This document shows, one piece after another, positions 53,141 through 62,351 of a DNA stretch of 62,842 nucleotides. Origin of the DNA: Natronincola peptidivorans (GTDB taxonomy: Bacteria; Bacillota; Clostridia; Peptostreptococcales; Natronincolaceae). A program made the position numbers and the translations under genes. The notes beneath the pieces were generated by a model that was not told the DNA's origin, ran no database searches, and worked only from the letters and a program-made list of their open reading frames with translations. The DNA lies in the NCBI RefSeq assembly GCF_900111615.1, contig NZ_FOHU01000017.1, positions 1 to 62,842 of the forward strand. The letters run 5' to 3'. Numbering within the stretch: the first letter of the stretch is position 1; every line of letters begins with the position of its first letter.

Positions 53141-54370
53141 TTAATGAATATCAAATAATTTCCCTATAAAAAGTATTGTATCTGATGCATCATCAGCAAT
53201 GATAAAGAGAAAGGGTCTGTCTGCAATAAAAGTAGTTGGATCCATTACAGCTGATTCAGCCATTATTACTACTGTTGCTGCTGCCGCTTCACTCCCTTCT
53301 TCGTTGACGTCGATTACGGCTTTGTGAAGTACATCTTCAATAAAGATCCCTGGCCTAATGTTGGAAAAATCAGCCTTTTCGTTAAAGGCTTCTCCCATTC
53401 CCAGCTGAATTAAGCTATCCGTTAAGGTTTTTATCCCATATTCTATCTTGAATCTTGGAATTCGTAGCACCACATCCTCTTCCTCAGAAATACTTTCCCT
53501 TATTTCACGCCATTTATCAGCATCCATAGCTTCAATAAAATCGTTAATGGAAGTATTTTCATCTGGTAGGATACTATACATAGCAGTTTTACCATTGCCA
53601 TAAGGTAGTCTAACTACCTTAAACCCATCTCCTTCACCATATTCCGTTGTCTCATTCCTGCTCATCATTGTTATATCTCTTATTTGACCTTCTTCTGTAT
53701 GAAAGCTTCCTTCAAAGCTTCTATTTTCATCAAACTTTTCTGTCCATTCTCCTTTAAAATAAATAGCATTGATAAGGTACATGACGACATTACCAGGAAT
53801 TGGAGGCTGCAGCATTTTGTCTATTTTCCCCTCTGTTGCATCCTCAATCCATGTGTTAATGATGTCTGCTGCATCTGCCCTTGAAAAATCCAACTCAGTA
53901 ACATAGGCATCGAATACATCCTTATTTACATCAAGAAAGTCTTCATTAAAGCCGCCACCTTCTCTAGCCCATATAGAATTGCTGATATTCAGCTGTACTT
54001 GATCATCAATATTTTCTAAATAAGCTAACAATTTCCTATAACTGTCATTAAGAGTTTCCATTTCAATTCCTATATAATTTAATGCTTCTGCCATCCCTTC
54101 TTTGGTTGCCCCCCCAGCGCCTTGATAGGTCATAGATAGCGCGGTTGAAATACTAAACGGCGAAATAAAAATGCTTTGGTTTTGGTCTTCTCTATTAAGC
54201 TCCTTAAAAATATCAAAAGTAAATCTTTGATTACCTTCTAAAAATCTTGCATCAATCTTATCTCCATCATAAGCATAATTTCCATTGCTTCTATTTGAGC
54301 TTATACTACATCCTACTAGTGAAACAACCAATAAGGAAGCTATTATCATGCTGCAGATTATCTTTCTCAT
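53141..54370 (-). CDS. Lipoprotein serpin (serine protease inhibitor)
   Basis: 409 residues from ATG 54370 (AGGAGG 8 nt ahead). A lipobox, SLVGC, gives membrane attachment. The serpin fold is complete: FDIFKEL, FISPFSISTALSMTYQGAGG, NAIYFKGEWTEKFD, DVLHKAVIDVNEEGSEAAAA and DRPFLFII. The hinge EEGSEAAAAT is that of an inhibitory serpin; counting from it, the scissile bond lies near ESA-V, which favours elastase- or subtilisin-like targets. Inhibitory serpins form covalent complexes with proteases. It is probably a surface inhibitor of its own or foreign proteases. Confidence 0.93.
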   Translation of the reverse strand: MRKIICSMIIASLLVVSLVGCSISSNRSNGNYAYDGDKIDARFLEGNQRFTFDIFKELNREDQNQSIFISPFSISTALSMTYQGAGGATKEGMAEALNYIGIEMETLNDSYRKLLAYLENIDDQVQLNISNSIWAREGGGFNEDFLDVNKDVFDAYVTELDFSRADAADIINTWIEDATEGKIDKMLQPPIPGNVVMYLINAIYFKGEWTEKFDENRSFEGSFHTEEGQIRDITMMSRNETTEYGEGDGFKVVRLPYGNGKTAMYSILPDENTSINDFIEAMDADKWREIRESISEEEDVVLRIPRFKIEYGIKTLTDSLIQLGMGEAFNEKADFSNIRPGIFIEDVLHKAVIDVNEEGSEAAAATVVIMAESAVMDPTTFIADRPFLFIIADDASDTILFIGKLFDIH

Positions 54371-54540
54371 TTGTTGCACCTCCTCTTTTATTGATATATA
54401 CCCTATTACTCTTTAGACGTAAAATGTGTTATAAAAGTTCCAAGTAAGCAACTTTTCCCTTTTGTCCTGATATCCACTTAGGTTTAAAGAATGCTACCTA
54501 CCAGAAGGTATGTATCAATTATAGACGGCTAAAAAATTTT

Positions 54541-55536
54541 TTATCTCCCATGATCTACAATCATGATGCTTTCTTCATCGTTATATAGTTCATAATGAAA
54601 GGTCTCATTGTACCATCCATGATCCCATATATATGCTTCAGTATAGGTTTCAGCAATTTGCAGCTTCAGCTCCTCTTGAATCCTTATGGTATTTCTATAA
54701 CCATTAGTAGTATATACATTTTCTAACTGTAAAGAATCCACATCAAAAAAAGCTTTCCATTTCTCAGGGATATGAACCCGCACTTTAAACTGATTATGAT
54801 TCCTACCATAGTCTACCAATTCTAGTCTTACGTTAATAAATACTTCTCTATCTTCTCCTGTACCTATATTTATACTGCTATTATCAAAATTACAGTCCAC
54901 TGCTGTTAAATTACTTCCTACAACAGCATGATAAGCGCTTCTGGTGAGATGAATACTCTCCCTCATCAAAGGCATAATCGCCAAAATAAGGATTAAAAAA
55001 ATAAAGAACTTACTTTTCTCAGCAAACCTTGGCAGATTAATTATTTTTACAAGACAATAGATAAAAAGGATTGCAATAGGCAAACCGGATAAATATAGAG
55101 TTCCTCCACTTTGCAAAGATATGGGCGGGATGATATACTGCATCACAGAATAGGAGTTATGAGGTAATCTATGGATTAGTAAAAAACCTATAAACAGGAT
55201 GCCTAGATATTTTAAAAACTCTTTATCCAACACTCTTTTCTCCTCTAGAGAGGAGGAGGGTCTAATAAAATCTATAATAAGATATACAATAAATGCATTC
55301 ATTAGTAATGGCAATGGATCTACCCCAAGACCCCTATTCCCATTAAAAAGATTAGGAATCAACCAGTTGCTTGTGGACTGGTATTGATAGATGGTTATAT
55401 AATGAAAAGGCAGCCCAAATTCATATCTCACCATTCCTCCTGAAGTCATTTCAAAAGCTCTGCCAGGCAGAAGAATTGTTAAAGCTACTGCAATAAGGAT
55501 ACTGATGCCAAAATAAAACTTTTTTGATGAATACAT
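54541..55536 (-). CDS. Hypothetical membrane protein
   Basis: 331 residues: a first helix (about 7-24), an extracytoplasmic segment to about 73, then helices at about 74-92, 110-125, 150-165 and 178-193, and a soluble, extracytoplasmic C-terminal domain of about 130 residues that looks beta-rich (VFINVRLELVDYG, FKVRVHIPEKW). No family recognised. The C-terminal part resembles surface or adhesion-like modules only in general composition. Confidence 0.7.
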   Translation of the reverse strand: MYSSKKFYFGISILIAVALTILLPGRAFEMTSGGMVRYEFGLPFHYITIYQYQSTSNWLIPNLFNGNRGLGVDPLPLLMNAFIVYLIIDFIRPSSSLEEKRVLDKEFLKYLGILFIGFLLIHRLPHNSYSVMQYIIPPISLQSGGTLYLSGLPIAILFIYCLVKIINLPRFAEKSKFFIFLILILAIMPLMRESIHLTRSAYHAVVGSNLTAVDCNFDNSSINIGTGEDREVFINVRLELVDYGRNHNQFKVRVHIPEKWKAFFDVDSLQLENVYTTNGYRNTIRIQEELKLQIAETYTEAYIWDHGWYNETFHYELYNDEESIMIVDHGR

Positions 55537-55756
55537 AGTATTTTCTCTCCTCTACAACATATAGAAATGATGTTTTATCAGGTATCTTTGTCATTCCTAC
55601 GATAATGGATTGTCCTTTACTCACATGCTAAAGAATTTAATGTGATCCTATATATAATTTCTATCTGAAATCCACTATCCCTGCCATAGTTTTTACAAAA
55701 GATTTTTTACTATTAACCCTTACTTATAAAATATGTTGTAGTTAAAAAAAATAACA

Positions 55757-55803
55757 GTGGCTTCTTAAGAGTATATATTCCTATAAGCCACTGCTTTTTT
55801 ATT
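55757..55803 (-). terminator. Terminator after the catalase / 43-aa gene
   Basis: On the minus strand AGCAGTGGCTT pairs with AAGCCACTGTT across a 20-nt loop, followed by ATTTTTTT. Confidence 0.8.
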
Positions 55804-55805
55804 AT

Positions 55806-55937
55806 TTATCCTTCTATCTTAACCTGATAACCTCTATAAGTACTCATGCTGCTGCATTTTCTATCTTTTGCTTTTAAAAAAGCTTGTATAAATTTAATTG
55901 TTTCTCTGCCTTTGCTAAATTGGTTATTGATCATCAT
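55806..55937 (-). CDS. Small protein overlapping the catalase stop
   Basis: 43 codons. The start ATG (55937) overlaps the catalase stop in an ATGATGA junction, as in translationally coupled genes, and the terminator lies 3 nt after its stop. Begins [20 protein letters not shown] and is basic. Without homologues I can recognise, this is only a possible gene; it could be an accident of a long 3' end. Confidence 0.4.
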   Translation of the reverse strand: MMINNQFSKGRETIKFIQAFLKAKDRKCSSMSTYRGYQVKIEG

Positions 55938-58075
55938 GCAGGAATCATCTGTTTTTTATTCTGTCGAATCCAATGACGATGCTGGGCAATGGCATTGATA
56001 AACTCTTGAGTGAAGGTATTGATGTCTGAAGCGTTCCGTATTGTTACTACACCCATCTCTGACATGAGCTGATCTTGTGTATCTGCTCCGGCCATAGCAA
56101 CACCTTGGATAGCAGAGGCCATCAATAAATCTACTCCTTCACTTGTAGCTCCAATTGTTTTGGCATGCTTAAAGGTCTCATTAATAAAATGTAGTGCCTC
56201 TCCCTGCATCGTTAAGGTACTTACACTTTGCTGACCTCCAGGTATATAAAGTCCATCGTATTTAATGGACCCAGTGGTTACATAGTTCTTACCAACCTCT
56301 AGCTGCTGCCCCTCAACACTAGTCAGCATGCCTAGGTTTTTGCTGATAATTTCTGTCTGCACTCCAGCACCTGCTAGGGACTCCATCACCTGAGATATCT
56401 CAGTATGATTAAATCCATTTTCTAATAATATAGCCACCTTCCTGCTGCGTGCATCCTTGATGGTATTCTCCTGACTTACAGCTGGAGATTGATTAGTAAC
56501 CGTTGGGATCATTGGAGCTTTTGGCGGCATTGCTCCAATACCAGCTGCAATTTGTACAGCCAATTGACCGTCTACATTATTGAACATATCTACCACCCGT
56601 TGCTTGATTTCTTTGTCCATAACACTTCCCACCTCAAAGTGAAAGGCTTCAACAATATGCTGTTTCTCGGTACTGGACATGCTATTCCAAAATAGGGTTG
56701 CCTGTGAGAAATGGTCATTAAAGCTCTCGTTGCGCTGTCGTACCTTCTGTCCTTCTACCTTCTCCTGATAATGAACATATCCGTTTTCAGCTTCAGAGGC
56801 TGGCATTGGTGCATTAGCCTGTAAAGAATTTGGTGAATAGCTGACAGACCCACAATCAATCGTCATGCGATGATACCCGTCTCTCTGATTATTATGAATA
56901 GGAGCTATAGGACGGTTAATGGCAATCTCATGAAAATTTGGCCCCCCTAGCCGAATAAGCTGGGTATCTAAATAGGAAAACAATCTCCCTTGCAATAGCG
57001 GATCATTACTGAAGTCAATCCCAGGCACTACATGACCAGGATGGAATGCCACCTGCTCTGTTTCTGCAAAGAAATTGTCTACATTGCCATCTAGGGTCAT
57101 CTTGCCGATTCGTTTAACAGGGACAATTTCCTCCGGCCAGATTTTAGTTGGGTCAAGGATATCAAAATTAAAATTAAATTCTTCCTCTTCCTCTATCATT
57201 TGTACTCCTAGTTCATATTCTGGATATTCACCCATGTTGATGGCTTCCCATAGATCCCTTCTATGATAATCTGGGTCTTTGCCTGCCAGTTTTTGAGCTT
57301 CGTCCCAAACTAGAGAATGTACACCTAGCAAAGGCTTCCAATGAAACTTTACAAAACGCGCCTTCCCCTGCTGATTGACAAACCTAAAGGTGTTGACCCC
57401 AAAACCCTCCATCATCCTAAAACTTCGGGGAATGGCTCTATCGGAGAGCAGCCACATAATCATGTGGGCAGTCTCTGGAGTGTTTACAACAAAATCCCAA
57501 AATGTATCATGGGCAGCAGAAGCCTGGGGTATCTCATTATGAGGTTCTGGCTTGATGGCATGTACCACATCTGGAAACTTAATGGCGTCCTGGATGAAAA
57601 ATACAGGGATATTATTGGCCACAAGGTCATAATTACCTTCTTCTGTATAAAATTTAGTTGCAAAACCTCTTACATCTCTTACGGTGTCAGCTGAGCCTCT
57701 AGAGCCCACCACAGTAGAAAAACGAACAAATACAGGTGTTTTTACTGAAGGGTCCTGTAGAAATTTAGCCTTCGTATACTCTGTTATGGGTTCATAAACT
57801 TGAAAATAACCATGGACACCAAATCCACGTGCATGTACAACCCGCTCAGGAATACGTTCATGATCAAAATGAGTAAGTTTTTCTCTAAAATGGAAATCCT
57901 CCATCAGGGTTGGTCCTCGATTCCCTGCCTTAAGAGAATCGTCTGTATGAGATACTCTTACTCCTTGATTTGTAGTAAGAAGCTCCTCACCATGATCTGC
58001 TCGATAAGATTCTAGGTCCTTATTTTTACTGTTCTCATGTATAAAGTTCTCTTTCTGTTGCTGGTTTTTGTCCAT
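55934..58075 (-). CDS. katE: Large-subunit catalase (KatE/HPII type) with C-terminal DJ-1-like domain
   Basis: 713 residues from ATG 58075 (GGGAGG 6 nt ahead; frame open to 58105). Haem catalase core: catalytic His in [13 protein letters not shown], Asn in [14 protein letters not shown], and the haem-ligand Tyr in [15 protein letters not shown]. The C-terminal 140 residues ([19 protein letters not shown] to the end) form the DJ-1/PfpI-like flavodoxin domain of HPII enzymes. It decomposes H2O2 in the cytoplasm. An imperfect palindrome lies upstream at 58134-58183. Confidence 0.96.
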   Translation of the reverse strand: MDKNQQQKENFIHENSKNKDLESYRADHGEELLTTNQGVRVSHTDDSLKAGNRGPTLMEDFHFREKLTHFDHERIPERVVHARGFGVHGYFQVYEPITEYTKAKFLQDPSVKTPVFVRFSTVVGSRGSADTVRDVRGFATKFYTEEGNYDLVANNIPVFFIQDAIKFPDVVHAIKPEPHNEIPQASAAHDTFWDFVVNTPETAHMIMWLLSDRAIPRSFRMMEGFGVNTFRFVNQQGKARFVKFHWKPLLGVHSLVWDEAQKLAGKDPDYHRRDLWEAINMGEYPEYELGVQMIEEEEEFNFNFDILDPTKIWPEEIVPVKRIGKMTLDGNVDNFFAETEQVAFHPGHVVPGIDFSNDPLLQGRLFSYLDTQLIRLGGPNFHEIAINRPIAPIHNNQRDGYHRMTIDCGSVSYSPNSLQANAPMPASEAENGYVHYQEKVEGQKVRQRNESFNDHFSQATLFWNSMSSTEKQHIVEAFHFEVGSVMDKEIKQRVVDMFNNVDGQLAVQIAAGIGAMPPKAPMIPTVTNQSPAVSQENTIKDARSRKVAILLENGFNHTEISQVMESLAGAGVQTEIISKNLGMLTSVEGQQLEVGKNYVTTGSIKYDGLYIPGGQQSVSTLTMQGEALHFINETFKHAKTIGATSEGVDLLMASAIQGVAMAGADTQDQLMSEMGVVTIRNASDINTFTQEFINAIAQHRHWIRQNKKQMIPA

Positions 58076-58133
58076 TTCTTTCCTCCCTCTTAGATAAAAT
58101 TTCAAATAAGCTTATACTATACTAATGTATTAA

Positions 58134-58183
58134 TCCATGATAACATCCAATGTTTTTCTTCTCAGTCTGGATGTTTTCATGGA
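58134..58183. repeat. 16-bp inverted repeat upstream of katE
   Basis: TCCATGATAACATCCA and TGGATGTTTTCATGGA pair with one mismatch across an 18-nt loop. It may be a regulatory site or mRNA stem for katE; no T-run follows. Confidence 0.5.
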
Positions 58184-58265
58184 TTTTACATTATTAGTAT
58201 TTATTAACAGTTAGTTTCCTATACTGGAATTTAATGGTGCATTATTTCATTGATAATAGAGAAAA

Positions 58266-58300
58266 AAATAGTAACCACAACAATGGATGTTGTGGCTACA
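58266..58300 (-). terminator. Terminator after the DUF542-like pseudogene
   Basis: On the minus strand GTAGCCACAAC pairs with GTTGTGGTTAC, followed by TATTTTTTT. Confidence 0.75.
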
Positions 58301-58676
58301 ATAAATCTATTTTAATTTTATAAATATGATGCTTATTTACAATAAAATCTATTAACTCTGACAATGATGCAGTTCTCCAATCTCTTTCTTCTCTTGCTGA
58401 TTTATCAAATGTATCATAGGCATCATTTAGCTTAATCATTACTTCTTCTTCCTTAATGCCTTGCTCCTTTATAGCAGCTGCTAAAGCTCTATCTCCTCCA
58501 AAACAAAAGTCTATTTCATATTCCATAAAGATATCAGTGGCTTTAGGAAATGTTGCTACGATATCACCAATTTTGTGATCAGCTATATATATTCCTCTAA
58601 TTTTTCTTTATCCACTATAATTATATGGACAGAAAACCCTATTGTTATCCAGATTAAAAGAATGACCTTCTTCATT
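58296..58676 (-). pseudogene. DUF542 (RIC/ScdA-type iron-sulfur repair) gene, frameshifted and truncated
   Basis: Upstream frame: MKKVILLIWITIGFSVHIII ending ...KEKLEEYI, then TAG. Shifted by one base, the second frame continues ADHKIGDIVATFPKATDIFM, EYEIDFCFGGDRALAAA and ends SLSELIDFIVNKHHIY plus a short tail. The break lies in a TATATATA tract (58585-58596), typical of slippage. DUF542 plus the start of a hemerythrin-like domain identify the RIC family, which repairs Fe-S clusters; the di-iron domain is gone. Confidence 0.6.
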
Positions 58677-58706
58677 GCTGGCTTCTTGTTTTGTATTCCT
58701 CCAGGA

Positions 58707-58820
58707 TCAAAGCCTCTGGCTTCCTTCTAGACCTCTGATGCGGGTTACATCCTGCATCATTTCCAATACACCCCTGAAGTTCCCTTCCTCGTCTCTTACA
58801 GCATTATAGATGTGCTGATT
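58707..58820 (-). pseudogene. Fragment of a PAS/DUF438-like protein
   Basis: Reads HIYNAVRDEEGNFRGVLEMM, QDVTRIRGLEGSQRL on the minus strand, then stop. This is the end of a PAS domain as found in DUF438 hemerythrin-like proteins. The 5' part is missing and the acetyltransferase gene's last codons overlap it in another frame, marking a deletion junction near 58820. Confidence 0.55.
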
Positions 58821-59260
58821 TTATAGATTCTCTCTTTTTCTCCCTTTGGAGTAAAACCATCTCCCATGTACTCCCAGCCTATTTTTTCATAATATCCATT
58901 TAGTACTGTATATAGAAAAAGCTCCTTATATCCAAGGCTTTCAGCATATTGAATGAGAAAATTTTGCAACTCTATACCAATACCTCTACCTCTATACTTT
59001 GGCAAAACAAATAAACAAGCAAGCCATGGGTATAAATCCTGTCTACTGATCAAGTCACATCTCCATAATCCAACTGTTCCTACAGGCTCTCCATCTATGA
59101 AGGCAATAAAGGTTTGAGGGAGATTGTCTTTGTTTAAGCTGTGTTCAACAATACTTTGATAGTTCCCATAGTTTTTGTCATTTCCCCACTCTTTCCATAA
59201 CCAATCTATAACTAAATCTATGTGTTCTCTACAATCCTTTAGATGCTTTATTTCAATCAT
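58796..59260 (-). CDS. GNAT family N-acetyltransferase
   Basis: 154 residues. Acetyl-CoA binding motif A is LFVLPKYRGRGIGIELQNFL, and strand beta4 is FIAFIDGEPVGTVGLWRCDL. The last six residues (STSIML) come from the fused remnant DNA, so the natural C-terminus was altered slightly. The substrate is unknown. GGGAGGTAGT precedes ATG 59260. Confidence 0.88.
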   Translation of the reverse strand: MIEIKHLKDCREHIDLVIDWLWKEWGNDKNYGNYQSIVEHSLNKDNLPQTFIAFIDGEPVGTVGLWRCDLISRQDLYPWLACLFVLPKYRGRGIGIELQNFLIQYAESLGYKELFLYTVLNGYYEKIGWEYMGDGFTPKGEKERIYKISTSIML

Positions 59261-59303
59261 TTTACTACCTCCCTTTATTTTAAGATTATTAACGCCGCTT
59301 CTT

Positions 59304-59858
59304 TTATAGTTCTTTTATTACTTTACAAGGATTCCCCCCTGCTATGACATTATCTGGAACGTCTTTCGTAACAACACTTCCCGCCCCTATAGTGACATTA
59401 TTTCCTATACTTACCCCTGGGCATAGAATGCTTCCTCCGCCAATCCAAACATTGTTTCCTATAGTAATTGGTTTTGCAAACTCTTTGCCCGTCAATCTTT
59501 CCTCAGGATCTATAGGATGTGCTGCTGTATAGATCTGTACATTTGGGGCCAATAATACATTATCACCAATGACAATCTTGTTTACATCAAGTAGTATACA
59601 TCCATAGTTGGCATAGAAATTTTCTCCAACCTCAATATTGTATCCATAATCACATTGAAACGGTGCTTCAATATGGAAAGAGCCTTTTGCATTGATTAAT
59701 TGTCTTAAGATTTCCTTTTTTTTCTCTGTTTCGCTTGGTTTTGTATAATTGAACGCAAAGGTCAAGTCTTTTGCATAGTTTCTTTCCTTTACCAGTTCTT
59801 CATCACCTGCATCATAATATTCCCCTGCCAGCATTTTTTCCTTTTCACTTTTTATCAT
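59304..59858 (-). CDS. maa: Maltose/galactoside-type O-acetyltransferase
   Basis: 184 residues from ATG 59858 (AAGGAG about 12 nt ahead; ATG 59879 has no site). The N-terminal MLAGEYYDAGDEELVKER helix pair is the Maa/LacA cap; the rest is a left-handed parallel beta helix with hexapeptide repeats (IGDNVLLAPNVQIYTAAHPIDP with the catalytic His, then IGNNVWIGGGSILCPGVSIG and IGAGSVVTKDVPDN). It transfers acetyl from acetyl-CoA to a sugar. Neighbour of a GNAT gene, not necessarily in one operon. Confidence 0.93.
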   Translation of the reverse strand: MIKSEKEKMLAGEYYDAGDEELVKERNYAKDLTFAFNYTKPSETEKKKEILRQLINAKGSFHIEAPFQCDYGYNIEVGENFYANYGCILLDVNKIVIGDNVLLAPNVQIYTAAHPIDPEERLTGKEFAKPITIGNNVWIGGGSILCPGVSIGNNVTIGAGSVVTKDVPDNVIAGGNPCKVIKEL

Positions 59859-60045
59859 AATGTGTTCACACTCCTTCATTATTTTTTCAAAGTAGTCTAT
59901 TATATGATCTATGCCTTTTAAGTTATTCTTTTCTTATAAAATTTGCTTCCCAGCAAACCTCCTGTTAAGTCAATTATACTTTTTTGGTAACATCTTAATT
60001 TTACCATATATAGGATGATAGTTATATCAGATATACCAAAAACAG

Positions 60046-60080
60046 ATTGCTTTTCAGCAATCTGTTTCTATTTTAGGAAA
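60046..60080 (-). terminator. Terminator of deacetylase-LysM gene
   Basis: On the minus strand AACAGATTGCT and AGCAATCTGTT pair around GAAA and are followed by TTTGG. Confidence 0.85.
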
Positions 60081-60086
60081 CCATTT

Positions 60087-61469
60087 TTACCAGATAACTG
60101 GCCTAGGAGGAATCATGATTCTCTGACCGATAGCAAGAACTGATCTTTCATTTAGATTGTTTCTATCGTAGATTTGCTGCAAACTAACTCCATAGCGTAA
60201 ACTGATATGCCATAGAGTATCGCCTCTCGCCACCACATGGGTAGCTTCTATTGGAACGATGACTCTTTGACCTATTTGAAGAACAGTGTTTTGGTTTAAG
60301 CTATTTCTCTGATAGATGAGATTCAGACTTGTTTTATATCTATTACTTATTCCCCACAGACTGTCACCGCTGACTACCTGATGATTGACTTCTACTGGCG
60401 GTACTAATCTCGAAGTATCCTTTGCTGGTACTTGAAGTCTTTGTCCAACTCTAAGAATATTAGACTGAAGCTGATTCATATTTTGTATTTCCTGAATCGT
60501 TGCTCCATATCTTGTTCCAATCGCCCAAAGGCTATCGCCGCTAACTACTGTATAATAAAAATAGCTTCCTGGAGCTGGTGTGCGAGGTGCCAATCGATCA
60601 TGATATTCCTGCAGCTTTACAAATCTAAATCCTCTTTTTATTAACTCTGGAATAGCATCTATTATACCTTCTGCGATATTTGTCTCGGGACGGTTCATAT
60701 GAAATAAAATTATAGATCCTGAGGTTGCACTTAATGTGGCCTGTCGTACCTGCTCTCTTGTAAAGGTTGCTCCAGCATCTCCTAGTACGTTATAGTTGAT
60801 TACTTCATAGCCTAAATCATTAGCTATTTTTACTGCCACCTCATCATAATAAGCCGTGCCTGAGCGAAAATACCTAGGCTTTTTGCCAGTGATGTTTTGA
60901 ATCTTTTGTCCATTGAGGACAATTTCCTCTACAACCTCACCAATACTAGTGGTTCCTTTAATACCATAAGCGGATTTCCCATTAACCGAAAGAGGCACAT
61001 GTCTATGGCCGTGGTTTTCAATATCGAAAAGAGGATTTTGGGCTAGCTCTCTAAAAATACTAGGATTTACATCAATCCATCGTCCACTAATAAATAGTGT
61101 TGCTGGAATCTGTTCTTTGTTCAAAAAGTCTATCAGCTTTTTATCATACCCATTGCTATGCCCTCCCTGTCCACAGGCATCAAATGTCAGGGCAATGACT
61201 TTATCTGTAGTATCAATCCTAGTTTTTACTCCCCTAACATTCTCTCCCCATTGTTGGGGTACATGACCACTATATTGATTGGTGAAATTTCTTTTTAGTT
61301 CTTCAATATTTACTGGATTTTCCATAAGTCCCACTTGTGCTATTGCAATGGAATGAGACTCAAAAGGTTTTTTAGGTGCATCTCCATAGATAAAAATCTG
61401 CACACTACTAATATAACTGATAATGGAAAATATACTTATATAAAGCAGCACTTTTTTTTGTTTTTTCAT
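60087..61469 (-). CDS. Secreted polysaccharide deacetylase with three C-terminal LysM domains
   Basis: 460 residues. Signal peptide or anchor (about 8-30). The NodB-type domain (about 85-285) comes first, and three LysM repeats follow (about 306-350, 362-406, 411-455). Motif 1 is ALTFDACGQGGH: Asp97 is kept, but the usual second Asp is Ala98, as in a subfamily with TFDACG. ENHGHRHVP supplies the histidines and ILFHMN the last motif. Domain order is reversed relative to the LysM-deacetylase at 12376-13647. AAGGAGTT precedes ATG 61469. Confidence 0.92.
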   Translation of the reverse strand: MKKQKKVLLYISIFSIISYISSVQIFIYGDAPKKPFESHSIAIAQVGLMENPVNIEELKRNFTNQYSGHVPQQWGENVRGVKTRIDTTDKVIALTFDACGQGGHSNGYDKKLIDFLNKEQIPATLFISGRWIDVNPSIFRELAQNPLFDIENHGHRHVPLSVNGKSAYGIKGTTSIGEVVEEIVLNGQKIQNITGKKPRYFRSGTAYYDEVAVKIANDLGYEVINYNVLGDAGATFTREQVRQATLSATSGSIILFHMNRPETNIAEGIIDAIPELIKRGFRFVKLQEYHDRLAPRTPAPGSYFYYTVVSGDSLWAIGTRYGATIQEIQNMNQLQSNILRVGQRLQVPAKDTSRLVPPVEVNHQVVSGDSLWGISNRYKTSLNLIYQRNSLNQNTVLQIGQRVIVPIEATHVVARGDTLWHISLRYGVSLQQIYDRNNLNERSVLAIGQRIMIPPRPVIW

Positions 61470-61708
61470 GTGATTCTAACTCCTTTTATTAAATTAATGA
61501 AGGAATGATTTCATAGCATCTCCATTCTTAGTATTCAGAAGGTGATGATTATATATTCAGAATCACAAATGAAAGATATTGTAAGTGAATACAGATATCA
61601 ACATATTTATTTTTGAAAAATTTCCATATGCAAGACCTACAGTTTCGCCCAAAACCATGGCTGCAAATGCAGTCCTTAGTATATTGAAATTTAGCACGTA
61701 TATCAATA

Positions 61709-62128
61709 TTAGAATTTATATAGATTTAACCCAATTTCCTGATTAAACTCTCTATCGATACTTCCTTCAATTGCTTCGATTAAAAATTCACCAGTAGCAC
61801 TAATCACAGCTTCATTTAAATGCCCTCCATAGGTTTTGTATTCGGCATCCGATAGATTTATATGAAGATGAAGATAGGTTTCTCCCTTCATGGTAGAAAT
61901 ATTACCTAATAGACTGGTGATCTCATAATCACCTTTTAACTCTACTGAATGATATTGCTTGCTGTCCACCTCAAACAATCCAATTGTAGCTTTGTCTACA
62001 GCGCCAATCCCTTTTACCCATCCTAGTGTAATTTTCTGCTGCTGACAAAATTTTTTTAGGGTTTCCACTACTTCCTCTCCTTTGTCCAACCTCAATACAT
62101 ATTTGCTTCCAAACTGTGCAAATTCCAT
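61709..62128 (-). CDS. PPC/DUF296-domain protein
   Basis: 139 residues forming one PPC (plants-and-prokaryotes conserved) domain. LRLDKGEEVVETLKKFCQQQ, GIGAVDKATIGLF and the family signature HLHINLSDAEYKTYGGHL with GGHL are present. Bacterial members form trimers and are often called DNA-binding by homology to plant AT-hook proteins; this one lacks the AT hook, so its role is unknown. GGTGAAAAC precedes ATG 62128. Confidence 0.88.
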   Translation of the reverse strand: MEFAQFGSKYVLRLDKGEEVVETLKKFCQQQKITLGWVKGIGAVDKATIGLFEVDSKQYHSVELKGDYEITSLLGNISTMKGETYLHLHINLSDAEYKTYGGHLNEAVISATGEFLIEAIEGSIDREFNQEIGLNLYKF

Positions 62129-62308
62129 GTTTTCACCTCATTTTTAATATTCTGTATAAATCATTGGCATATTTTCATATTCTATATCTTGAATCCCGAC
62201 TCCTGCTTTATTGAAAATTCTATCTATAGCATTACAATAGATTATTTGGCTGATTATTATTGTTGACGAATTATCCTCTTTTTATTGTAAGTAAGCATCT
62301 CTCATGAA

Positions 62309-62346
62309 TGTAAAAAGCCTCCTAATATTGCTATTAGGAGGCTTTT
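62309..62346 (-). terminator. Terminator of the downstream chemotaxis receptor gene
   Basis: AAAAGCCTCCTAATA and TATTAGGAGGCTTTT form a 15-bp stem with A/T runs. Confidence 0.85.
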
Positions 62347-62351
62347 GTTCT

